Position numbers and translations under genes: made by a program. A stretch of 64,000 bases of DNA from Trichosporon coremiiforme (Eukaryota; Basidiomycota; Tremellomycetes; Trichosporonales; Trichosporonaceae): the NCBI GenBank assembly GCA_039545355.1, contig BCJJ01000003.1, positions 124,001 through 188,000 on the forward strand, in the 5' to 3' direction. Under the pieces are notes generated by a model. The model saw only the letters and a list, made by a program, of their open reading frames with translations. It was not told the DNA's origin and did not search any database. The stretch's first letter is position 1; every line of letters begins with the position of its first letter. Below, in pieces: positions 54,602 through 62,357 of the stretch.

Positions 54602-55075
54602 GGAGCTTGACAGGGTGTTTCATACCTCAAACGTAAATCACTATATACATTGTCATGGCGGGCTGCGAGGCGTACGAGATGCACGGTATGTATACTCGCG
54701 GCAGCATTAGGGCCACGGCCGTGCTCTGGACTGCTGAGTACCGAACCAGAGTGCGCGGAGGACAGACTGAGTTATGTCACTGCGATGCCCACGAGATGCA
54801 CGGGGCATTTCCGTCAGAGCACACAGATTGCTCACGGAAGGCTTCTGGACGGCGATGAGCCAAGACCCGGAGCGGGATGGCGAATTCAGCGAAATCACTG
54901 AAATTCAGCGAAATCATTGCGAGAACAATGGGGCGTCAAAGCGGCGGTGCTGTCAAGCACCGGGCGAGAAATCACGTGATTTACAACACAGACGGTATAT
55001 CAGGGCCGTGCGCTGAGAGAAGATAAGGAAACCGACGACAGCTGTCGTTGTCGGAATGGTTAGTAATGCGTCCTC
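54602..55075. other. Intergenic upstream of the second tRNA-Gly
   Basis: Contains small direct repeats (GAGATGCACGG at 54677 and 54791; AATTCAGCGAAATCA repeated at 54881-54918) and the palindrome listed separately. Confidence 0.5.
54969..54982 (+). promoter_or_regulatory. Palindrome upstream of tRNA-Gly copy 2
   Basis: AAATCACGTGATTT, a perfect 14-bp palindrome with a CACGTG core, 93 bp 5' of the tRNA. Counterpart of 19653-19666. Confidence 0.45.
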
Positions 55076-55153
55076 ACATCTATGGTGAAATGGTATCATG
55101 CATCGTTGCCACTAGGATTCGATGCGGTGGGGGTTCGATTCCCCCTGGATGTA
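55076..55153 (+). tRNA. tRNA-Gly(GCC) with a short intron, copy 2
   Basis: Identical to the copy at 19503-19580 in all arms (ACATCTA/TGGATGT acceptor, GGGGG/CCCCC T stem, CATCG/CGATG anticodon stem). The only differences lie in the intron (TTGCCA then CTAGGATT instead of CGCGGATT). Anticodon GCC after U33. A box-A-like TGGTGAAATGG and box-B GGTTCGATTCC are present. Confidence 0.85.
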
Positions 55154-55631
55154 TCTTTTGGGTTTTTGAGGTCCGGGCTAGCGTCTTGCACGCACTTTCC
55201 TCTGTTTACCGGTCCTGATGGCTTGAGCGTCTCACTTGTGCACGATTGACGGCGGTCAGAACATCTCTCGTACTGCTGAGCATCCCACAAGGACCGTTTG
55301 TATCCTTCGATTGGAGTACTCTGTGAAAGATGGACTCTTGACACCCGAACACCATGTCGTCGGCGCGCTCCGCACCAGCTCGTCCATGGAAGGGTAAGTC
55401 CTCATTATTGCCGACTGAGCAACTGAGCGGGCAGTATGTGCCGCTCCGGTGCCCCTGCACCCAGACACAGTTCCCTCAATAAGCTATGCGGGTAAGAGGA
55501 TAATGAACGTGCACTTCCGAGATTCACAGGTTTTGCATGTACACCTTTACAATATCCTGGTGTGTTCCGTACACGTATCAAGCTACTTGGGATCTGAGGG
55601 GTGGGCCAGCGTCGGCGACGAGGGTGACGAC
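55154..55631. other. Intergenic
   Basis: 3' flank of the tRNA and of the following minus-strand gene. Nothing recognised. Confidence 0.5.
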
Positions 55632-56660
55632 TTAGTTGACTAGGAAACTATCAATTCTGACCACGGCAGCGGTAGGCTCTTCGAGGTGGACAGAGCGGTG
55701 CTCGGCCCATTCCTCGCGGTACAGTGGTGGAAGGAGCTCAACCGCGCAGTCCTCGGAGTCATCGGCGTGCCAGACCTTGATGGGGAATCTGGGCGGTGTT
55801 TCGGGGGGCTCTGGTGAGGTTGGGCGCATGATCGGCGTCATGGGTGCGCTGTCTGGGGCGGTGGTCGCGAGCGGGGTGATGGGTGCGATGGGTGTGGATG
55901 GCGCCGGCGATGCCTCGGAGATGGGCGTTATAGGCGTGCCGAGAGTGGGCGGTGTCGGTGATGTGAGACGGCGGGGCATGCGCGGCCTGCCCGGAGGTGT
56001 CGTGGGGGTTGATGCAGGCTGATGCTCAGGCAGGCTAGGCAGAGCTGGTGCCATGGCGCCCGGCGGTAGAGAGGGAGCGGTGCTCTTCTTCTCCTTTTCC
56101 GTCATGGCTTGTTCGGCCACTGTGAACTCGATGCCTGGCGAACTCGAGCGCCGTAGTCGATGGAGCATACCAGCGTACCCGTGGTGCTTGGAAGAGAGGG
56201 AATCGGTCGACGCTCGCTCAAGGTATCCGTCGTCGGATCCCTCCCGGCTGGGCAGGTAAAGAAGCTTCCAGACCAGAACCGCAAGCACGAGACACACGAC
56301 CCCTACGCCCCCCACGATGCCGACAATGAAACCGATCTTCGAGGCCGGCAGCGTATCGCACCGCACGAGCATAGCGCGGCGAAGGACCGTCATCTCGTTG
56401 TCGGCCGCGGGGTGGCAATCGAGAGGGTGCGCTGTCGGAGGCTGGTGGCCGAATGGTCGCTGGAGAGAGACAAATGAGACGCCGAATTGTGCTGGAATCC
56501 GGACACGAACACCTGCAGGGAGCTGGGACGGCCCTGGCTGCTTCGCGCGAGCTGTGCACCCACGCACGCCGGCCGTGGGGTGAAAGAGCATCTTGAAACC
56601 AAGCTCCCAGCAGCACTTTACCATTTTCTTGGCCGTGTGCACCTTGGCATTGTCCTCCAC
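55632..56660 (-). CDS. PPxY-tail membrane protein fused in frame to a transposase remnant
   Basis: 342-residue frame. The first ~25 residues (MEDNAKVHTAKKMVKCCWEL) are a Tc1/mariner transposase segment: EDNAxxHTAKK is the region of the second catalytic Asp. After that come ~75 residues of unassigned, Cys-containing sequence, then a membrane helix (KIGFIVGIVGGVGVVCLVLA, residues about 109-131) and a long Ser/Thr/Pro tail (TPITPISEASPAPSTPIAPI). Near the end the tail carries DCAVELLPPLYREEWAEHRS, strongly like the 17.6-kb protein. The original ectodomain is probably lost, displaced by the transposon remnant. The tail part is well preserved (no stops in ~300 codons). Either a 5'-truncated gene, a chimaera using a new start, or a gene whose true 5' exons I cannot see. 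Confidence 0.55.
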   Translation of the reverse strand: MEDNAKVHTAKKMVKCCWELGFKMLFHPTAGVRGCTARAKQPGPSQLPAGVRVRIPAQFGVSFVSLQRPFGHQPPTAHPLDCHPAADNEMTVLRRAMLVRCDTLPASKIGFIVGIVGGVGVVCLVLAVLVWKLLYLPSREGSDDGYLERASTDSLSSKHHGYAGMLHRLRRSSSPGIEFTVAEQAMTEKEKKSTAPSLPPGAMAPALPSLPEHQPASTPTTPPGRPRMPRRLTSPTPPTLGTPITPISEASPAPSTPIAPITPLATTAPDSAPMTPIMRPTSPEPPETPPRFPIKVWHADDSEDCAVELLPPLYREEWAEHRSVHLEEPTAAVVRIDSFLVN

Positions 56661-57135
56661 AATCCAGCACTACCCCGTAGCCCCTCCACCGCCTCCTCTG
56701 CTCTTTACACACCCGATTGAGCTCAGTCTTGTAGACAGAAGCAATCATAACTTAAGCAGTGATGCCGCGCTTCTCTTTCCAGTTTTTCTTGCCTTTCTTC
56801 TGCTTTTTCTCCTGCTCGTCCTCCCTCTTCCACCAGACCAGCTTGGACCGTCCACCTTTGTAGATAGCTCCCCAGACCATCAGGAGAGATTCCGTTCGAA
56901 TGGCAGGGACCAGGTTGCGGTCGGGGAAGCGTTCTTCCTTTGTACATGTAACCCAGACAGGGCCATGCTGTGTGAGCGCCACACTGGCCCCATTTGTCCA
57001 AGTTACAGCGTCCCAGTTAACTTTGGCGACCTCCCTGATCCATCTGCGGCATAGGGTTGTGGCGTTCTCGAGTCCGAACACTTTTACCACCCACTGTATA
57101 AGGTTTAGACCAAACTCAGAGCGCTGGTCGTCCAC
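56590..57135 (-). mobile_element. Tc1/mariner-type DDE transposase remnant
   Basis: Minus-strand frame from 57135: FGLENATTLCRRWIREVAKV, NWDAVTWTNGASVALTQHGP, VWVTCTKEERFPDRNLVP, LLMVWGAIYKGGRSKLVWW. This matches the DDE_3 domain order WxxVxWTDES...GRVWV...MVWGxI. The first catalytic Asp is replaced by Asn in WTNGA. A stop follows ITA at 56752, and in another frame EDNAKVHTAKK (second Asp) appears at 56600-56660. The third acidic residue block (SPDLNPIE type) is absent. Clearly inactive. No terminal inverted repeats were found by eye. Confidence 0.7.
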
Positions 57136-57347
57136 TGTACCTTTTGAGTTTCAAACCGCATGTTATCGCCTCAGTATGGCATGCACGTTTCATTGGAGGC
57201 GTCCGAGATGCATAAGAGGGAGTGGCGCTTATTGCTCGCACTACCTCTCCTCTCCCGCATTGCACTTTATCATCACAGCCTGTGCGACATGCCCTGCAGC
57301 TGGGCACTTGGAGCCCTTAGCCGGGCTCTTATCCCCTCATTCATGGC

Positions 57348-57623
57348 AGAGAACAACTTCAACGACACCGACGGGGCTCGAGAACACCCAGTGGACGGCG
57401 GCTCTCCCTGAAGGACGAGTACAAGCGTGCCTTTGGGTCGGGCAGGCCATCTCAAATTGGTACCCGAGATAACCCTTCAGTTCCCCTCACTGATCCTGAG
57501 TCGAGGAATTCTACGCCAGCGTCCGAACTGCGGCTCATCCAACCAGATATTCGGCAGTCCTCCCACAGCCCACCCCGGAATACGACAGGGGCAAGCGGCA
57601 CCTTCGCTTGGAGAGTAGCATAG
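57348..57623 (+). pseudogene. C-terminal tail fragment of the 45.8-kb glycoprotein family
   Basis: Plus-strand frame reads RTPSGRRLSLKDEYKRAFGS then GRPSQIGTRDNP, matching ESPSGKRD...LKRAYGKLFGSGPPSEAG at the end of the 45.8-kb protein. No membrane segment or ectodomain precedes it. A relic on the far side of the transposase remnant. Confidence 0.45.
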
Positions 57624-58172
57624 GCTGGCCGTCCAACTCTCAGGCCTTCCTGAGCAACACAGGGGAAGTGGCCATCAAGCGGAGTACGACAGGATGTTCA
57701 AGTCGTAGTAATTTCGAGGAGAACGCAGAGACTGTTGTAAACCAAAGATAGATGCGATGCCGCCAGATAAGACCTCACGAATTGACCGAGAGACCGATCT
57801 TCAGTTACGTAAGCTGTCGATGACGTCGTGAACTCCCACCACCGCGCGTAACTTTAGTATGGTCTTCCTCGCTTTCTCTTCCGACTGGACTTCTTCTCCA
57901 TCTCTCCATTCGCTCTATACACTGTCTCCGGCACCTTGTCACACACTTCATCATACGCTTCACCTGCTTTTGGCTCACAAACCTCACGGGCTCCTCGCCC
58001 ACAACCGGCCGCCGGTCTTCCCCATCCTCTCCATCTAGCTCCCTCGCCTATCGCCGTTCTTCAGCATCCCCCATCTTCCCTCTGCTTCTTCCTACAGCAT
58101 CTGAATCGGCCTTTCCCATTACCACTTGTGCTTCGCTTCGATCACACCTTTACACCGGCTTCCCCCGTCACG
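57624..58172. other. Intergenic; leader of the DUF3253 gene
   Basis: C/T-rich from about 57840. The downstream frame is open back to 57936, but that extension is Pro/His/Leu-rich and looks like untranslated leader. Confidence 0.5.
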
Positions 58173-59051
58173 ATGCCCTCACCTCCCCGCTCGCCCACCG
58201 GCCACCACATAACAGTGCACGGCCGACGCTGGCGCGCGAGCGATCCAGCCATTCCCGCAAAGTTGCGACGGGAGCTTGTCAGCGTTTTGATGGCGGGAAG
58301 GCGGGACGTGCGTTCCGATGGCGCGAAGGGTTCCGTGGCTCGGAGGAAGGTGCAGGATGCAAAAGTCGCGCTGGGCGAGAGGGGGGTGGAGTGGTGGGTC
58401 CCCCTGTCCGAGACCGAGCGAAGCGAGGCCGAGGGAGAAGCAGCTCCCGCGGACGACTCCGAGTTGAAGGAAAACAAGAAGACTGAAGGGGGAGAGAACC
58501 AAGGGGAGAAGGCAAAGAGGGACACGCTATGGTGGCAGCTCTCCTCGAAACAGCACGGTCTCCACGCGCGCATCGACAGTACGATCCGCACCCTCTGCCG
58601 TGCCCGCAAACACGGCACGGTGTGTCCTTCGGAAGTATCCCGGGCCGTTGCGGGCGACAGCACCGAGGACTGGCGTGAGCTCATGCCGCTCGTGAGGGAA
58701 CGGGCCGAGGGACTGGTGCGGAGGGCACAGATCGAGATCTGCCAGAAGGGGGAGACGGTCGAGCCCGGTGAATATCGGGGGCCGATACGACTTAGGATGG
58801 CTGAGAGGGATGATGAGCTGGACGGAGACGGGGCGGGGGAGGATGGGCATGAGATTGACGGAGGGGAGGAGGGGGAGAGGGAGAGGGAGAGGGAGGAGGG
58901 GGAGAGGGAGGAAGAGTCGACAAAGGAAAAGAAGAAGGCGGATGTGCAGGAGGGTCCCAAAGAGGAGGGCGGCAAGCGACGGCACATCCCGGATCCAAAA
59001 GGGGCCGAGTCAGACTCGCTTCCGTTGCGCAGCGGGAAGCGTCGACGGTGA
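58173..59051 (+). CDS. Two-domain protein: bacterial-type GRRWRA domain plus DUF3253 winged helix
   Basis: 292 residues, intronless. N-terminal module ITVHGRRWRASDPAIPAKLR, ELVSVLMAGRRDV and VQDAKVALGERGVEWW is very like a short bacterial family (often mis-annotated as a Tol biopolymer transporter). An acidic linker (about residues 85-115) leads to a DUF3253 domain: RIDSTIRTLCRARKHGTVCP, SEVSRAV, DWRELMPLVRERAEGLVRRA, QIEICQKGETVEPGEYRGPI. DUF3253 is a small winged-helix-like domain of unknown function. A highly charged low-complexity tail (EREREREEGEREEE) and a basic end (SGKRRR, nuclear-signal-like) look like a eukaryotic addition. The start is placed at MPSPPRSPTGHH, just before the conserved part. 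Bacterial origin by transfer is inferred from family distribution as I know it. Confidence 0.8.
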   Translation: MPSPPRSPTGHHITVHGRRWRASDPAIPAKLRRELVSVLMAGRRDVRSDGAKGSVARRKVQDAKVALGERGVEWWVPLSETERSEAEGEAAPADDSELKENKKTEGGENQGEKAKRDTLWWQLSSKQHGLHARIDSTIRTLCRARKHGTVCPSEVSRAVAGDSTEDWRELMPLVRERAEGLVRRAQIEICQKGETVEPGEYRGPIRLRMAERDDELDGDGAGEDGHEIDGGEEGEREREREEGEREEESTKEKKKADVQEGPKEEGGKRRHIPDPKGAESDSLPLRSGKRRR

Positions 59052-59186
59052 TCGTCGCGATGGTGATCCTGTTTAAGCCCTCTTCACTCAGTTCTTCACT
59101 TTCAACACGCCCGGTCCATCCCACGTCTGGTCTCTCGTCTCCTGGGCACTGTATCCATAGCTTCATAACATGTACGACCACAACGT

Positions 59187-60896
59187 TTACTCCTCGAGCG
59201 CGCGAACGAGCAGGGGCATCTGGGGTCCCTCCTTCTCCTGCCCTACGACCATGGGGCGCATGACGATGCCCGTCTTCATCTCAAACTTGGGCCGACTCGG
59301 CAACAACTCAAAGCTCATCGCCCTGACAAGCGTGAACAGGGTAACCTTGATCTCGGCGATAGAGAATCTGTACCCGATACAGTTGTGCGGCCCGTGGTTG
59401 AACGTCATGAGGTTGGCGAACACGCCGGGGTTCTGGTACTTCCACGGCGACTGTTCCTTGAGCCAGCGGTCGGGGTTGAACGTCTTGGAGTCTGGGCCCC
59501 AATTGTCCTGTGCCCAGTTCACGACGTGGATTGGGACCATGACGGTCGTGCCCTTTTTCAGACGCACAGAGTCCATCTGGGTCCCGTCCTTGCCCCTGAT
59601 CGGCTTGCCGAGGGGGACCGTCACGTCCTCCTTGGTGACGCGGAGGGTTGCGGGCACGGGCGAGTCGAGGCGGAGCGATTCCCGGACGACCGCCTCGAGG
59701 TAGGGCAGCGAGTTGACGGCCGAGTAGTCGCCCTCGCTGACCTCTTGACACTCCTCACGCAGCCTTTGCTGCATGTCCTGGTGTTGCGCGAGGCGCCACA
59801 GCATCCACGTCAGCGCCGTCGCACTCGTCTCGTTGCCGGCGAGCATGAACGTGGTGACTTGGGCGAAGACGTCCTCGTCAGTCATTTTCTGGTCGGGCCG
59901 GAGGTCGGCGCTCATGTTGCTCTTGAGCAGCATGGAGAGGAGATCCTTGCCGAACGCGCCCTCGTCCACGTCGCCTGCGGCTCGGACTTCGCGCGTCCGC
60001 TCGGCGATGATGGCGGCCGCCTCGCGATGGGCGATCACGTTCGACTCCTTGAGGATGCGGTCGGCGCGAGTCGGGATGAAGGACAACAGGGGGATGAAGG
60101 TTTTCAACACCTGGATCGGGCCGGGATTCAGCCCAGCACCCATCATTAGTCTGAACGCTTCGGCGAGAGGCTTGGGATGACCCGTGAGAGACGCGAGGTC
60201 GTACCCGAACCCGGCTTGGCCGATGACGTCCACGGCCATCTGGCCGAGATACTTCATGACGTCGATTTTGCGACCGCCCTTGTCCTCATCCCCGGGAGCG
60301 GGGGGGAGGGCGGGCCGCTCCTCGCCCTTGCCCTCGACGAAGAGGAGGAGCTTGTCACGCAGCTCGGCGGCCTTGTCGAAGAAAATCGGCACTTGGTCCT
60401 TGAGCGCCTTGGTTGAAAAGGCCGGGGAGACGACGCGCCGCTGCCGCGCGTGATGGTCGCCTTCGACGGTTACCAAGCCAGGACCGAGCAGCTTCCAGAG
60501 GAACTTTTGCGAGTGCGACGGCTTCGGGAACAGCTCGTCGTGGCCTAACATCCACGACAGGAAACCGGGGTCGACGGAACAGAGACGCCAGTCACCCCCG
60601 ACAGCGCGGTACTTGAACGTGGAGCCGTACTCAGAGTGCCACTGCTCGTGCATCGCAGAGGGCGGGGATTTGATGATTTCCATGAGCGAGCCCCAGAAGA
60701 AAGACGAAGGTTCGGGACCGGGCACATTCGCGAAGGGGAGCGTGAGGCTGCGGTACACGTAGAGGTAGGCGTAGAGGGCGAGGAAGACGGCGAGCGAGAC
60801 TAACGCGGTGAGGGAGGTTTTGGGCCAGTCGGCGAGAGCGTGGCCGACGACCGGGATGCGGTCGAGCGCGGCGGCTGCGCTACCGGCGACGGTCAT
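59187..60896 (-). CDS. Cytochrome P450 monooxygenase, microsomal
   Basis: 569 residues, intronless. N-terminal anchor at about residues 27-48 (TSLTALVSLAVFLALYAYLY) followed by the Pro-rich hinge (LPFANVPGPEP). Catalytic signatures are complete: helix-I AGNETSATALTW near residue 355, ExxR in EAVVRESLR near 402, and the haem loop FNHGPHNCIGYRFSIAE with the axial Cys near 507. The I-helix has AGNET where AGxDT is common. An insertion of about 20 residues (PPAPGDEDKGGRKID) lies in the F/G region. Function cannot be assigned to a pathway; no other biosynthetic genes adjoin it. Start set at MTVAGSAAAA, which gives a normal anchor. Confidence 0.92.
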   Translation of the reverse strand: MTVAGSAAAALDRIPVVGHALADWPKTSLTALVSLAVFLALYAYLYVYRSLTLPFANVPGPEPSSFFWGSLMEIIKSPPSAMHEQWHSEYGSTFKYRAVGGDWRLCSVDPGFLSWMLGHDELFPKPSHSQKFLWKLLGPGLVTVEGDHHARQRRVVSPAFSTKALKDQVPIFFDKAAELRDKLLLFVEGKGEERPALPPAPGDEDKGGRKIDVMKYLGQMAVDVIGQAGFGYDLASLTGHPKPLAEAFRLMMGAGLNPGPIQVLKTFIPLLSFIPTRADRILKESNVIAHREAAAIIAERTREVRAAGDVDEGAFGKDLLSMLLKSNMSADLRPDQKMTDEDVFAQVTTFMLAGNETSATALTWMLWRLAQHQDMQQRLREECQEVSEGDYSAVNSLPYLEAVVRESLRLDSPVPATLRVTKEDVTVPLGKPIRGKDGTQMDSVRLKKGTTVMVPIHVVNWAQDNWGPDSKTFNPDRWLKEQSPWKYQNPGVFANLMTFNHGPHNCIGYRFSIAEIKVTLFTLVRAMSFELLPSRPKFEMKTGIVMRPMVVGQEKEGPQMPLLVRALEE

Positions 60897-62357
60897 GGCG
60901 GGGTGGTTGGGAGTGAGTTGGTGAATGTGCGAAGTGAAGAGAAGCGTGTGAGGTGCATGTTTGGAGTCGTGGATACACACCGACCCGAGAGTGCGGAGAG
61001 CCAAGGTGGGTTAGGTGGGATAGGTGGGACGGGAAGTCGATGCCCGATGGTCATCGTTGTCCGCCGGTGGATTGCGGGGAAGCAGGCACATGACGCAGCT
61101 GGTACAACCCAGTGGCTCCCGCTTAATACACGGCTGGCTCCGTTGCAAAAGTGTCCGTTAGTCCCTATAGTCTCATATAGTCTCTGGCACGTGGAGTGGG
61201 TAAGCCTCTATGTGAGGGTCTCAATCCGTCATAATGTCCGGCCATGTCCGTGTAATAGGTGTAACAGGTGTAACAGGGCCTGTAACCATACGCCGGAACC
61301 AGATACCGAACCTCGCACCGCACCGAGACCAGACACGGTGTACACATCCCGCGAATGTTGACCACTGACGGACTGGGCCGAGACAACAGCCGTGCCCTCG
61401 CCCTGTACGCCGTCGGCCTCACCGATAATCGAACAGCGGGTTAGCTGGCCATCAATCTCGTCTTCCACGTCGACGTCAAGCCGCGGGCGCAAGAGCGACG
61501 ACGTAACGGACGGGACCGGTGGAGGGGTACAGAGGGCGTGTACGGAGGGCGTACTTGCTCGCCCCGTAGCACGGATGAAAGCTGATGCGGATGCCATTTG
61601 GCGTCAACCTTATTCTCTCTCCGTTGCATCCAGCGAACTCTATGCGCATGGGAGACAAGGTTCCCACAAACGGGGGCACGTTCAAAGTCTCCGATCTCTC
61701 CAATGCAGTACCAAGACACCCAATCCAATCGTCGATAAAGCATGACCATATGACATGACTATCCTGCAGAGTGTCCGTCCATCAAACTCGCCCGCATCCA
61801 CACACTTGCTGATCTGTGTTTGGTGCATGACAAGAGGAGAGCGTTATAGCGTTATATCCAAACTCGAGCACACGGTGAAGTGGGCGTGTCTCTCGCGTCT
61901 CTCCTCAAACTAGCAGAGCCAGCATGTCGCGGATCTGATCGCGGGTCATATGGATTATGGACGTGATGTGATATTCTCCGTCTCCCACTGGCTGTCTTCC
62001 CTCGGATTAACTCTGTGATCAAGTGCGTCGAGTGCGTCTTGTACCGCGGGCCGACAGCGGACCGACAGCGGCCTCGGCACAGGCACCCGCCATTCTCATC
62101 TGTCGTCAATTCCAACGAGCGTTTCCCTAGTCTTCTCGGCGCGGTCAACAGCTGGAGCCCGTCCGTCGTCTTGCCCGCTACTGTACGAGTCGCGGGGGCC
62201 GGGCGTCGTTCAACTCGGGTCTATCTTGGGCTGAATCGTCGGCTGGATCGGCTCGAAGGAATGGATACATCGAATTAAGGCGTCGGGGCTACACTCTACA
62301 GCTCGAAGCTCGCGTCTACGTCTACCGAGCACCAGCGTCTCACGCGTCTCACGCGTC
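60897..62357. other. 1.5-kb intergenic region
   Basis: P450 promoter on one side, 3' flank of AMP deaminase on the other. Short repeats: GTGTAACAG twice at 61260-61275, and CTCACGCGT three times at 62338-62362 running into the AMP deaminase stop region. No gene recognised. Confidence 0.5.

Noticed and set aside
58142..58987. 281-codon minus-strand frame over the DUF3253 gene
   Set aside because: Antisense shadow of a strongly coding gene; Ser/Phe/Leu low complexity mirrors the Glu/Arg tail.
61255..61280. Short GTGTAACAG-like tandem units as a possible CRISPR-like or telomeric array
   Set aside because: Only two or three imperfect units; no array, no spacers, not telomeric.
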